A stretch of DNA of 64,000 nt, from contig NC_065887.2 of assembly GCF_932274485.2 (NCBI RefSeq), positions 40,629,201-40,693,200 of the forward strand, read 5' to 3'. The DNA comes from Patella vulgata (taxonomy: Eukaryota; Mollusca; Gastropoda; Patellidae). Below the pieces are notes generated by a model, which made no database searches, had not been told where the DNA came from, and was given only the letters and a program-made list of their open reading frames with translations. Position 1 is the first letter of the stretch. The number at the start of each line of letters is the position of its first letter. Positions 33,395-44,639 of this stretch are shown here, piece after piece. The position numbers were made by a program, and so were the translations under genes.

Positions 33395-33525
33395 AAGTCG
33401 CGTACTCTCCGGTTTCCTTCCACAGCTAAAGACCCCTAACGCTCAAACCGAATACTGAAATACATTTGAACGATATGTTAGTCCCGAAATGACCTAGTTT
33501 GTATCCAGTATACGTTAAATCCCAT
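33395..33525 (+). mobile_element. SINE-B 3' half
   Basis: Starts in the core (tctccggtttccttccacag) and runs to the tail gttaaatcccatgtc. 5'-truncated. Confidence 0.85.
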
Positions 33526-33872
33526 GTCAGTCATTGTGCATAAATTATCGATTCACATATTGACAATCAATTTATTTAATTTCACAATTACCGTGCATAT
33601 GAAACATTACCTTGACAAATAAATTAACAAATTACACAACAACCATGTATATGTGATATCCTAGACAGAGAAATTGAAAATTAACCGATTAATAATATGT
33701 ATGTTAAAATATTCACAGATATAATATATATGTATATATGTATATATAAAGAGGTTTTTATGTTAATATATTTAATGTTATATTATAAATACAGTGATTA
33801 TGTTGTATTTAACTTTCTAGATATGTCTAATCGTATTTTCATATATCAAAGGGAGAACAAGTCACCGCATTC
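33526..33872. other. AT-rich spacer
   Basis: Contains a TATA/TGTATA-rich tract near 33720-33745. No gene seen. Confidence 0.3.
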
Positions 33873-33920
33873 ATTCGCCCAGTTGGAGCTGAACAGGACG
33901 TTGAACCCCATTTTTTTCGA
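33873..33920 (+). mobile_element. SINE-A tail scrap
   Basis: gcccagttggagctgaacag, gacgttgaaccccattt. Confidence 0.75.
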
Positions 33921-33989
33921 TAACAAGTGGAAATAAAGTTCCAATATAGATTGTAATGTAAACTTCAAAGGCCCAGAAAGTCAGAAACA

Positions 33990-34047
33990 CATCCCGTCGT
34001 CATTATCCCGGTTGGAGCAGAAACGTTGGACGTTAAGCCCCATTTCA
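33990..34047 (+). mobile_element. SINE-A tail scrap
   Basis: cattatcccggttggagcag, then ttggacgttaagccccattt. Confidence 0.75.
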
Positions 34048-34502
34048 GTATTATATAAAAAAATATTTTTGAGCAATTCTTGTTTTTTGTCTATAAATGT
34101 GCTGTCGACCAAAGTTATCTTGACTATTTTATCCAAAAATCAATTCAATATCTCGTTTTCTTTATAGTTTAATATTATTTTAGATAACGTCAGGAAGAAA
34201 AAGCCAATACTATATAAAACCAATATAAAAAAATGATATCCATCGTATTAATATCGTTTAATTAAAATTTACTGTCCGTTATCATATACTATTCAAAAAA
34301 AGTAGGGGATATTTGATTTTTAAGTGTTATTAAAGTCACCTAATGAAACTGACGAAGAAACAAATGACAAAATGAAATGAAGTTCACATTCATCGATTTA
34401 TTCCAAATGATCGTTAGACTAAGTAAGGCACAGACTGACCATTATAAGGGTAAAATGATACCCGGGGTCAAACAGCAAAGTTACCACAGCATCACAACCA
34501 AG

Positions 34503-35084
34503 TCAGTAACGGGTAAATCCTCCTCTGTTTGCCAAACAAGCATTGATCCGACGTGGCATACTCCTAATGAGACGTCTAAGGTCATTTTGGTCCAGATTGT
34601 CCCATTCCTGTTGCAACGCAGCAGCAAGTTCTTGGACATTGGCAGGACGTTGTTGACGTTGACGTAACCTCTGTCCAAGCATGTCCCAGACATGCTCGAT
34701 GGGGGAGAGGTCGGGACTCAGTGCTGGCCAAGGTAATGTGGTGATGTTCTGTTGTTGGAGGTAACCTGTAACGATCCTGGCCCTGTGACATCTTGCGTTG
34801 TCATCCTGGAAGATGAAACGGCGGCCATGACGTCGTGCGAACGGCACAACATGGACTGCCAAGATGTTGTCCCGGTAGTACTGGCCTGTAACACGCCCTG
34901 CAACAACATGTAAAGCCGTTCTTCCAGCAACAGTGATGCCTCCCCACACCATAACAGAACCACCCCCAAATCGATCATGTCTGATGACGTTAACGTCTTG
35001 GAAGCGCTCGTTTCGACGACGCCACACCCTCCTACGTCTGTCCAAAAAATCAACAGTGAACCTTGACTCATCTGAAAACATCAC
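34503..35084 (-). pseudogene. Tc1-like transposase, catalytic domain frame
   Basis: Encodes 193 codons, DDE domain complete: strand-transfer nuclease of the RNase H fold, acting in the nucleus on its own terminal repeats. Ends in GGFTRY and TAG, the usual place for the family. The Met at 35084 is internal; the true frame begins upstream, separated by the shift described for the element. Confidence 0.9.
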
Positions 35085-35121
35085 ATTGCTCCAGCGTCGA
35101 TTATCCCAGTGTTGACGATCC

Positions 35122-35502
35122 CTACACCAACGACGTCCTGCCTGAAGGGATCACGCGAGGACGTCGGGCGCGAAGGTGACCCCTATGCAGTCGATTCCGA
35201 ATCGTCTGGCCACTCACTCTCACACCAGTGTCTGTTTGAAGACGAGCGCCGATCTGATTTGCTGTGATGACACGATTTCTCAAGGCCAAGGTACGGATAA
35301 ATCGATCCTGGGCTTGAGTTGTCGCCCTTGGTCGACCTGAGCGTGGTCTGTCCTGTACAGATTGTGTATCACGGTATCTGGACCATAGCCTGCTTATGAC
35401 AGACTGAGAAACATTCATCGTCCGCGCCACAACCGCCTGTGTTGTGCCGATCTGTAGCATGCCAAGGGCACGTAACCTTTCATTTTGGGTAAGCCGACGC
35501 AT
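35122..35502 (-). pseudogene. Tc1-like transposase, DNA-binding domain frame
   Basis: Starts MRRLTQNERLRALGML, a normal Tc1 N-terminus, followed by two helix-turn-helix units joined by a GRPR motif (RPRSGRPR), which bind the terminal repeats. It runs out of frame after RRPRVIPSG and stops at 35122-35124, so the DNA-binding and catalytic domains are no longer in one frame. Confidence 0.9.
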
Positions 35503-35847
35503 ATCAAAATTTGTTTTCTGGTCACTAAAACAATTAAACTGATGTTTCCACCCTGGAATTCAATGCCACAATGACTGTAACATTCAAAGTCAGAGTCGTG
35601 CAAATCTTGGGTTGGACCCCCATGATGATCCCAAGCATCACCTGCATTCCATGCGGTAGCTATTGGTGCGTTTGGGCGTCACATGTAACTGGAAATGTTT
35701 CTTCTGTTAGGTTCTATAGTGACTTTTTTCGTAGTCATTTGCATATTTTAGTATTATGCCCCTCAAAATCAAATATCCCCTACTTTTTTTGAATAGTATA
35801 TCTGTATTATGTACTGGTTTATAACAAAACTTAAACTTAGTCGCAGC

Positions 35848-36133
35848 AGGACCGGGGGGTTGGATGGCTGGATGGTTAGCACGTGCGGGCTGTATCATAA
35901 AGCCTGTCATTGAGTCAACTGGCATGGTTTCGAATCCCCGGTTGTACGTGACAAGGAGTAGGGTCGCCTGTCCAACCTCGTGGGTTTTCTCCGGGTCCCC
36001 CGGGTTCCTCCCACTGCTAAAGACCCCTACGCGCAAGCGAATTATTGAAATAAAATTAAACCATATGTTAGTCCCGAAATGACCTAGTTTGTGTCGAGTG
36101 GACGTTAAACCCCATCTCTCTCTCTCTCTCTCT
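35848..36133 (+). mobile_element. SINE-B, full length
   Basis: The clearest head in the window: tggctggatggttagcacg (A box region) and ggtttcgaatccccgg (B box), then the core, gtgtcgagtggacgttaaac and a CT tail. Target duplication not clear, because a minisatellite begins at the tail. Confidence 0.95.
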
Positions 36134-36470
36134 TCGCCATGAACACACGGCTTATGAAATCCTATCACCAGGACCACGCGACTTATGAAATAACCTCACC
36201 CACGCGGCGTATGAAATAACAACACCATGACCATGCGTCTTATGACATAACCGCACCATGAACATGAAACTTATGAAATAACAACACCAGGACCACGCGA
36301 CTTATGAAATAACAGCACCGTGACCACCTGGCGTATGAATTAACCATACCATGACCACGCGACTTACGAAATAACGGCACCGTGACCACCTGGCGTATGA
36401 AATAACGGCACCATGACCACCTGGCTTATGAAATAATCGCACCATGAACATGCAACTGGTGAAATACCCT
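36134..36470. repeat. Minisatellite, about 34-36 bp, about nine units
   Basis: Units around ccacgcgacttatgaaataa followed by c.gcaccatga. Confidence 0.9.
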
Positions 36471-37144
36471 GCTTATCAATTCACTCAGTCGTGGCCATGT
36501 TTAAAAAAATAATTTATTATTTTTTAACTTCACTGTCGTCATATTTTTAAATTTAATTTGAATGGTAAAATGATGAACGCTGTTCGAACAACCAGAAAAT
36601 GTTGAATATAATTTTATCCACAACGTGCAGTGTAGATAAGTCATTTTTCATTTTAGCATTTACATGCTGCTTATTTGTCTATTTTTAATGTTTTATCTAA
36701 AAGTAATTACCTTTATCTTTGACAATATTAGCACAATGAAGATATCCGTTTTGTGATTTATTTAAAGGAGCTAAATCTCTATTCTTTGGCACCTAGAAAT
36801 GGACACAAATGGGCCTCAACGCATATAATAATGTAATATGAATGTATATATCTGATATACATTCAATCGTTTCTGTTTTACTGTAGTTTCTAATCAGATA
36901 TGTTCGGTTAAATACGCGAAGGTCCGAAATGAATGGCAGTCTTTGGCGTCTTGTTATTCTAGTCTACAATGGGTAGTGTCCTCCTACATGGTATATGTTT
37001 AGCCTCGTTCATCGAGTCGCTTTATACAAATGGCAATCGAAAGCATTCTGGCACACGATTCATGTGCCAATTTTAAAATTTTCATTTTGTCTTTCGATAT
37101 CAGAATCCCAAATTTTCACGGTACGAGCGTAAGATAACAACATC
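36471..37144. other. Gene-free AT-rich stretch
   Basis: Nothing recognised. Confidence 0.3.
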
Positions 37145-37285
37145 AATGTTGATTTAAACTGACCAGTAAGTCATGTTGATTTAAACTGACCAGTAAGTCA
37201 TGTTGATTTAAACTGACCAGTAAGTTATGTTGATTTAAACTGACCAGTAAGTCATGTTGATTTAAACTGACCAGTAAGTCATGTT
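37145..37285. repeat. 27-bp minisatellite, five units
   Basis: Exact repeats of tgttgatttaaactgaccag followed by taagtca, one base changed in the third unit. Homogeneity implies recent expansion. Confidence 0.95.
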
Positions 37286-38505
37286 TGCAATATCGAAGAT
37301 TGTGGATGATACTGAGTTAAACACCTGGCTACTTTAAAGCCGCTGACCCAGATGGAGCATTTTGCGGAGAATATCTAATATTTCACGGCATAATAGACGC
37401 TAAAATTTACCCAACCATAGAAAATATCCGGAATCCTTTAGATTCAACTGGATTAAAAGATTTCACCCAACACTTATAGGTGGCGCTAGGGGGTATATAT
37501 CGTCTGCGGGTGGTGCCGAATATTGCGAATTTGATATCCAATTTATCATATCTTTGTAAATACTGAACGGAATATGCGAACCGAAATTCATTTCAGAGAT
37601 TCAGCTTGAAGAATATTGTAATTTACAAAGGACCAGTGACTTTAATATGTTTGATTTTTTAAACATTTTATGGATCCCAGTTCGCTTTATGTCTAATCAT
37701 ACCAATCATCATTGTTTCGTTTTCTTTTAACATTAAAGTTTGGTTTTTATAAGAAGACTTGGTTTGCTGGATTTAACGAAAGGAAATTATACCATGATCT
37801 CAATATGATCGTGGGTACCGTAGCTTCGGACAATCAAATAAACCAAGAAGAAAATCTCATAGTTTTATCTCATCCGTTCATTTTCTGTTAAATAGACATT
37901 ATCTTTATTGACTAAGCTCAACGATTTCTCGCTTTTTAACTTTTATTCGAGTTAACTAATGTGAGTGTAAAATAAATCGAGCATTTAATGCAACTTAAGT
38001 ATATATTAAGTGAGATATGTATTCAATCTAGTGTGACGTTCGTATTAATTATGGCAATGTGGCTACTTCAAAGAACACCGATCAGGCAAATAATCAATAT
38101 TCATTTACTATAATATAATGATATCTCTGAACGGCATGGATATTAACTCATCGTATCCTAAATACAATAGAACCAGTGAGAAAATCCGGTTAAAATTGTC
38201 CCATCAAATAAAGTGTCGTGAATTAATTACAGTAATGATACCTGTTATTATGAGAACTCATTACAATGCCGTCATAGTAAATACATCAATCACCCCTTGT
38301 CCTATTGTAATCAACCAGACAAGAGCTTTGCTATAGAGTCTATAGACTATGTAGACTAAATCAAATTGGTGATGAAGTCCACTATTTATTTTTTTATACT
38401 GATGCGGTTATTTTAAAGAAAAGGAAATTGTCTATATCTCCGAAGTTCTACTGTAGATCATATATAGCATATAAGTTTAGCGAATTGTTTAATTTAAAAA
38501 TCAAA
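37286..38505. other. 1.2-kb gene-free stretch
   Basis: A phrase at 37510-37535 (tggtgccgaatattgcgaat) is echoed in reverse complement at 41048-41075, so an uncharacterised dispersed repeat is likely. No gene seen. Confidence 0.35.
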
Positions 38506-38768
38506 CGAGCTTACCTTCAGGGAAGTGATGTTTGATTGTAATTCTACGAGTCATAATAAGGGACGGGGAAATCATGTGAGAAGTCGCGTGCATCCCGTTT
38601 CATTCTTTAAAGCAGGCGATAGTATATTTGAGCACAGGTTAGGAACGAGAAATAGCAGAAAAAGGGATGGGTGCCAAATCAACCAAATTGTGAGGGCACA
38701 TGATTTCTTCCTTCCTTACTATGACTCGTAGAATTACAATCAAACTTCATTTCCTGGAGGTAAGCTCG
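38506..38768. mobile_element. Fold-back/MITE with terminal inverted repeats of about 55 bp
   Basis: Left arm 38506-38561 (cgagcttaccttcagggaag, then ttgattgtaattctacgagt) and right arm 38714-38768 are reverse complements with a few mismatches. The 150-bp interior is unrelated. No coding sequence. Target duplication not resolved. Confidence 0.85.
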
Positions 38769-39287
38769 GTTAATATTTAAATTATGCATCATGATAGTCA
38801 CGTCATTCCAAAACCATGTGAGTTTTGAGAGCAAATATGATATCGCCAAAAATATGAGAGAACATAAGGCAATTCAACATTTATGATTTATTATAAAAAT
38901 GCTACAAAAAGGCAAATAAACAATGAAAGGTGGCAGATGTACTCTATCCTGCAGCAATTGTTATTAAATCAACAGGAACATCTGATATTTTCGCTTTTGA
39001 GGTTACTGCAGACCGGGTACTGTGTGCTCCAAATACAGATGTATCAATTACCAGCATCGGTTAGAGTTTGTTTTATCCATCTCGATATGGCATCTACTGA
39101 AACTGCTGTTAAATCATATCAACACAATATGTGTTATATTTTGTTGATGTAAATATTTTATTGTTTCTATACTGTATGTATCAGCGTCTAGTCTATCGGT
39201 TAGAACGTTGACACTAGCGGGACGATTTACCCAATACTAAATACCACCCCAATATCACCCTAACACCACCCCAATATCACCACATAC
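38769..39287. other. Spacer
   Basis: Nothing recognised. A short ccaccccaatatcacc repeat lies near 39243-39285. Confidence 0.3.
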
Positions 39288-39387
39288 TGACACCGTTGTC
39301 TGGGCAAAATTTCTCCTACAGCACTCTGCATTAGCTCAATTGATATAGAACAGTAGGACATTAAACTCCATTTCATTTCAATTCAGC
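39288..39387 (+). mobile_element. SINE-A 3' end
   Basis: acaccgttgtctgggcaaaa, attagctcaattg, acagtaggacattaaactcc, then TTTCA repeats. Confidence 0.8.
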
Positions 39388-39554
39388 GAGATTAAAAATT
39401 GAATAATGACTGGAGTGGTAAATTTATGATGTATCACGGTCTGTATATTAAACAGTGTTATTGTAATAATTATATCTATTCGAGCATTTAATAGCCTATT
39501 ATGATTATTTTCTTATCTATTTAAACACGGTCGTATAAAGATTCAATATTCACA

Positions 39555-39905
39555 CTTTGATGCTGCGTTCCTATTATACAATGATGCCGTCCCTATTATG
39601 GCGGATGTACGGTAATTTTAGAATGATGCTGCGTTCCTGTTATGGCGGATCTAAAATAATTATAGAATAATGCTGCGTCCCTATTATGGCGGACGTACGA
39701 TAATTAATAGAATGATACTGCGTCCCTATTATGTTGGATGCACGGTAATTATAGAATGATGCTGCGTCCCTGTTATGGCGGATGTACAGCAATTATAGAA
39801 TGATGCCGCGTCCCTATTATGGCGGATGTACGATACTTAATGGAATGATGCTGCGTCTCTATTATGCCGGATATACGGTAATTATAGAATGATGCCGCGT
39901 CTCTA
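39555..39905. repeat. Minisatellite, about 48 bp, about seven units
   Basis: Units: atgctgcgtccctattatgg, cggatgtacggtaattatag, aatg. Confidence 0.95.
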
Positions 39906-39959
39906 TTATGTGGTTTTGGGATTACCGTTATATTGCTCTTCTACCAAAATAGTTCGTTC

Positions 39960-40012
39960 GTTCATTGAGGTCTTTAGTGGTCGGAGGACCAGGATAAAAC
40001 CCACTGTACCTC
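39960..40012 (-). mobile_element. SINE core scrap
   Basis: ggtctttagtggtcggagga then ccaggataaaacccac matches the core shared by SINE-B and SINE-C. Confidence 0.5.
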
Positions 40013-40213
40013 TAGCCCAAACCTCTCGTCTGTGGAGCACACCTTGTTTGGGGTACACAGATCGAACGTCAATTTGTTATCTGTGTCAACTCATCAAAGA
40101 ATAATGCTGACGATCGTCGCTAAACGAACAACGCTGTGTATAGAATTTACGTCATTTACAAGTAGCTAAAAGTTGTAACGGGTATAATGGCGAATGTGTG
40201 CCCCTTTTCTTGG

Positions 40214-40588
40214 AAATGAAATGAAATGGGGTTTAACGTCCTACTGTTCTGCTCCTATACTGGGCTAATGAAGACGGGCATACGCCATACAGTGTGCTAT
40301 GAGGGGAAATTTTGCCCGGGCAGCGGCACCATCGCCTACTCTTATATCGAATTCCAACTGCCAAGGGGTCTTTTACGTGCATTCCAATGTATACACGGGA
40401 CCTCGGTTTTTCGTCTCATCCGAAGGACTAGACAGCTGTCCTTGTCAGGCCCTCCGTCCTGCATCACTGACAAGGGGGAACCACGCCGGAAAATCTTGAT
40501 GAACTTTCTCGGCCAATGCAGGGATCGAACACCCGACCTCCAGGCTAGCGAGCCAGCGTCTTACCCACTTAGCCACGTGATCCCAACC
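40214..40588 (-). mobile_element. SINE-A, full length and well preserved
   Basis: TTTCA tail, full body and head with the A box (minus strand TGGCTAAGTGGG, about 40563-40574) and B box region (gtgttcgatccc, about 40519-40530). The central part includes caagggggaaccacgccgg, deleted in the copy at 61844. Flanks TTTCTTGG on both sides (40206-40213 and 40592-40599). Confidence 0.95.
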
Positions 40589-40784
40589 CCCTTTCTTGGA
40601 GATCTGATAACATGGCTTTGAGTGCGATTTTGTCATGTGCCGCTTCACATGTAAGTTTCAGATTGATCTACCGCTCATAAGAAGTAACTTCACCAAGCGC
40701 CCTGTGCACAATCGCTTTACACTTTCACCTCCTCGCACCAGTACATGAGATGTAATGATATGTTAAAATACATAGTTTACGTTA

Positions 40785-41035
40785 CCCGTAAACAGCAGGC
40801 CACGTGTAGCATCATGCAAACAGATCATGGGTAGACATCATGTAAACAGTAGACCATGAGTAGACATCATGTAAACAGTAGACATCATGCAAACAGATCA
40901 TGGGTAGACATCATGTAAACAGCAGACCAAGGGTGGACATCATGTAAACAGTAGACCATGGGTAGACATCATGTAAAAAGTAAAGCATGGGTAGACACCA
41001 TGTAAACAGTACGTCACGAATATACACCATGTAAA
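40785..41035. repeat. Minisatellite, about 29 bp, about eight units
   Basis: Units: catgtaaacagtagaccatg followed by ggtagacat, with a few half-units. Confidence 0.9.
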
Positions 41036-41519
41036 TTTTCACGAATTCCGCATTCGCAATATTCGCAGGTGCCAGCACCCGGACCTAATATGGCCCTGAA
41101 TTTTGTGTGATTTCGTAAATGTATTCTTCACCGCCATTTCTTATACGCATTAGTTATACAAACTGACTAAACACCCTACTCATTTGTCTCAATGAGAGGT
41201 TAACGTCATCAATATCCGTGTAGACACCGAAACCAAATAAGGAACGGATATTAAAATGAAAAAAATGACATGTCGGCTGTCCGTTAGATAAATATCCATT
41301 AATTCTGTTTGTTGTATCAAAATACAGACTCTCTTAAATATTGCTCTCTTTTGTGTTGAGTGGTCCACGTCCAGACATTTAATAAAACAATTCTAGATCC
41401 TTTATTTCTGTGTGCACATGAACCCCGGACATGTTTAATGTCGTTTATATGAACCGGTTACATGGATAAATACTATTACATTGATATTACGTGACGTTGG
41501 GTGTTTGTGAAACGAACTG
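41036..41519. other. Spacer
   Basis: It includes the reverse-complement echo of 37510-37535 noted above. No gene. Confidence 0.3.
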
Positions 41520-41815
41520 GGGATCAGCGTTCTACTTTTCGTCACTGACACGGCCAATAAATAATGGCAATGCAGTGGTCTATGAGAGAAATCATGCGCG
41601 AACATCGGCGCTACGGACTACTCTTATTTCGGATTCAAAATGCCAAGGGATCTTTTACGAGCAGGCCAATGTATACACGGAACCTAGGATTTTCGTCGCA
41701 TCCGAACGACCAGACACTGTCCTTGACACATCCGTCGCAATGCACCACTCACACGGGGAAGCCGCGCTGGAAAATCCCGAGGAACTGTATCCGAGGCTCC
41801 CAAGTAGCCTGTGCC
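41520..41815 (-). mobile_element. SINE-A, diverged
   Basis: cggcgctacggactactctt, gccaagggatcttttacgag, aatgtatacacgg and aaatcccgaggaac are kept in order. The TTTCA tail and the tRNA-like head are lost or unrecognisable. Confidence 0.8.
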
Positions 41816-41992
41816 CTACTGCTTGACGACCGCGGACCCATTAGTCCGAATAGTGTATTATAGGCGGTAATTTCAGTTTGGGTATATTTTTTCTTTCTGA
41901 GTACTTGAAGCTCAAACGAAGCCACATGTATGTATGTGGCCATATATTTAGTCTTGGGTGGTGATAAAAGTATTTTTATTAAAAAAAAAACA

Positions 41993-43504
41993 ACCTCGGA
42001 AATCTTCGTTCGTTCTTGGTGTTTAACGTCTGCTTCCACATAAGTGATATCGCAGACAAGACATAGGAGCGCCGAAGCTGATTCCTGTTTTTTAGAATAT
42101 GATTTTGCAATCTTTCCATTTGGCCTTAGACCATGGATTTGGTTTAGTGGGAAGTTCTTCCCTTTATTTAATATAAAACATATCGTTTGGTAGATGATTA
42201 CGTCTGCTTCTGGATTGGTAGATGTCATCGTTTTAGTGTTTAGGTGGAGGCCCGTCTTATCGTGGCCTCCCCTTACTCCACTATCCCACTGTCTGGGTTT
42301 GGTATCAGTTTTATTTGCGGAATAGTGTTTAGGTGCCGAGTTCGTCTGACCGTAACTCCCCCTTACTCCACTATCCTGCTAGTTTGGTAGATGTCATCTT
42401 TGTGGGGTTTGTGTTTAGGTGTCAGGCCCGTCTTATCATGACCTCCCCTTACTCCACTATCCCATTCTGTAGGTTTGGTGTCTGTTTTTGGTGGAATAGT
42501 GTTTAGATGCCGAGTCCGTCTGATCGTGACTCCCCCTTACTCAACTATCCTGCCAGTTTGGTATAAATCCCCTATGTAGTTTAGTGTTTAGATGCCGGGC
42601 CCGTCTAACCGTGACCCCCTCTTACTTCACTATTCTACTTAGTCCAACTGTGTCCATTAGGGCGTGGATTTGTTCGAAGATTTGCAGTTTCAGATCTGGT
42701 CTCGGGAAGAGTAGGTTCTTAGTGTTGAATGGTATGTTGTTGGTCTCCATTGTTCTCACTAGTTCCCTTCTCTCCTCCTCGTATACCTCGCAGTCTACCA
42801 GGACCTGGTTGGTGGTACATTCTTCTCCGCACTCACAGATGATGACTTGGTGTTTGTAGTCTCGCAGCCGCTCTTTCACCCTTAGCTTCGATATAAGTCT
42901 ACAAATATCTCTTCTAGGGTGATTGAGTGTTGTCTTTGTGTAGATCTTGTCATCCAGCCGGAATCTGTATGTGTCAAGTTCAACGAGATTTAATTCTCAG
43001 ATTGAATTGACCTGTCTTTTGACCATACTGTAGATTTCCGTGGTGCTGTAGTCAATGGTGCGGAGTGGTGCTGTGTCCTTGAGACCTTCATTGGCGAGTC
43101 GATCTGCCTCCTCGTTTCCTCTTATGTTGACATGTGATGGAATCCACACGAGTTCTACTTTGCTTCCCTTTTCTATAACCCTCTGGTACAGCTGCCTGAT
43201 TTCCAAAATGACTTCTGGTCTTGAGTCCGAGTTGTCATTTTGGATTGAAATCAAACTGCTCAGAGAGTCGCTTGGAATGACGAACTTACTAGTCTTTTGA
43301 TGGGAAATCCATGATATAGCGTCACGAATGGCCACAAGCTCTGCAGTGTACACCGAACAGTTATTGGGCAGTTTCCTGCTTATTCCCTGTTTCCCGTTTG
43401 GCAGGTATATTCCAAACGAGCTGGTGCCCCTTTCAGGATTGCGTGAGCCATCCGTGTACACATGGTCCCAGTCATCAGACGGCCAGTTGTCTTCCTCGGA
43501 AATC
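41993..43504 (-). mobile_element. 5'-truncated LINE with RNase H domain and 12-bp target duplication
   Basis: Flanked by CCTCGGAAATCT at 41994-42005 and 43494-43505 (one-base uncertainty), so the whole insertion is bounded. The coding part (minus, from about 43492) starts just before the RNase H domain: TDGS, then YTAELVAIRDA, SDSLSSL, and WIPSHVNIRGNEEADRLAN supply the D, E, D and D catalytic positions. After a TGA (42997-42999) the same frame continues to a C-terminal Cys motif (CECGEECTTNQVLVDCEVY) and stops at 42622-42624. The 3' UTR contains a tandem array (42222-42640) and ends with the tail block shared with SINE-C. I/Jockey-like by having RNase H after the reverse transcriptase; the exact clade is not determined. 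Confidence 0.9.
42222..42645. repeat. Tandem repeat inside the LINE 3' UTR, about 95 bp, four to five units
   Basis: Each unit has gtgtttaggtgccgagtccg, tctgatcgtgactccccctt and actccactatcctgc with variants, plus gtttggtagatgtcatc in some. Confidence 0.85.
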
Positions 43505-43505
43505 T

Positions 43506-44356
43506 GAAATTTTCTTCTTTATATAGCGCTCGAAGACATTTTGATAAAAACAAACGGGCGACAACTGGCTTCTAATGATAGTAATTAACACGTTTCTGTG
43601 TCCCGAGCAGACACGTAACGTGGTTTGTTTCTTTTTAAATAGGGACATTTACAATTGACAAGATGATAAAGAGTTAAGACATGACGGTCTACGTGATGTC
43701 AATATCACGTACATCTTGAAAACATCTTCACTGTCTTCTACGTCTGTAATTGCAATTAACTAGATTTTGTCGAAGTGACATTGTCGACGGAAAATAGAAA
43801 TGGACAAATACAAGCTTGCCAAAACGCCAATTACCCAGATAAAGATCGTGCTCATCGCACGGAGCAGAATAATATGCCTTTTATTAGAAATATATTGTAA
43901 ATTAAACGTATCGTTTTAAACCTGGCTCGCAATCCGCCCACGGGTAGTCTAAGGGGAAACTTTTAGTAAATCCGTGCGTAAAACTCACGCATCACTTGCT
44001 TGTTTCCGGCACCGAAGAAGATCGCAGACTGGTCGAGAGAATATTGGTCCTGTATATTCAAATTCTTGCGGCTGGGTTGTGAGCTACGAAACCCAACGAC
44101 CTGTGAGTGTCAAAAATCGTACAGTTGGTTGTGAGCTAGGCTTATGACTGGGATAAAGGAGAGTAAGCCCTAGTTAGATGTATTCAATGACCACCGACGG
44201 TTCGTTATCCAGGTTTTAAAAATAAAAGAGTACAGTGAAAAATGAGAATGAATATAACTGGTGCAGTTTGTTTTCTATTACTTGGAAGAGGTAATCTGGT
44301 ATTCTCTATGATTCATGCTATGTAGAACACCCGTAAACAATCCATAGAAATTTGAT
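43506..44356. other. Gene-free stretch
   Basis: A weak direct repeat of ggttgtgagcta (about 44073 and 44128). Nothing else recognised. Confidence 0.3.
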
Positions 44357-44639
44357 ATGAAATGAAATGGGGTTTAACAACCTACTTTTCTACACCGACC
44401 GGGGTCATGAAGGCGGGCTTACGCCATACAGTTTGTTATGACTTACTCTTAATTTGAATTCCCAATGTCAGGCGTTCTTTTATGTGCACGCCAATATGGC
44501 ACCATCCGAACGACTAGAATATCTCCTTGAAACCGCACCGTAAAATCCCGAAGAACCTTTCCGGCCAACACCGGGAACGAACTCGGTAAATCTTGGTGAA
44601 CGACCAAGCATCTTACTGATTGAGTCACGGCGGCTTCCC
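44357..44639 (-). mobile_element. SINE-A, diverged, with internal deletions
   Basis: TTTCA-type tail (atgaaatgaaatggggttta), gcttacgccatacagtttgt, tttatgtgcacgccaat, accatccgaacgactagaat and a head region ending ttgagtcacggcggcttccc. Confidence 0.85.

Larger units (their letters stand above)
34287..35802 (-). mobile_element. Tc1-like DNA transposon (DD34E)
   Basis: Near-identical terminal inverted repeats: ctattcaaaaaaagtagggg then atatttgatttt at the left, and their reverse complement at 35766-35797, flanked by TA/TATA. The transposase on the minus strand is split into two frames. 35122-35502 has the paired helix-turn-helix DNA-binding part (VVARTMNVSQSVISRLWSRY, then RPRSGRPR). 34503-35084 has the catalytic part: MFSDESRF (first D), FQDDNARCHRAR (second D) and SPDLSPIEHVWD (E), with 34 residues between second D and E. 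The frames join badly near 35120-35150, where a short stretch that other Tc1 proteins carry appears deleted, leaving a shift. Otherwise both frames are open, so the copy is relatively young but not autonomous as read. Confidence 0.95.

Noticed and set aside
35707-36177. 156-codon minus-strand open frame
   Set aside because: It lies mostly in SINE-B and the Tc1 terminal region.
36134-36470. Possible CRISPR-like array of regular repeats
   Set aside because: Units are contiguous with no unique spacers, so it is a minisatellite in a eukaryotic setting.
40226-40621. 131-codon open frame resembling many others in the window
   Set aside because: It is the SINE-A sequence translated; the same peptide appears at every well-kept SINE-A copy.
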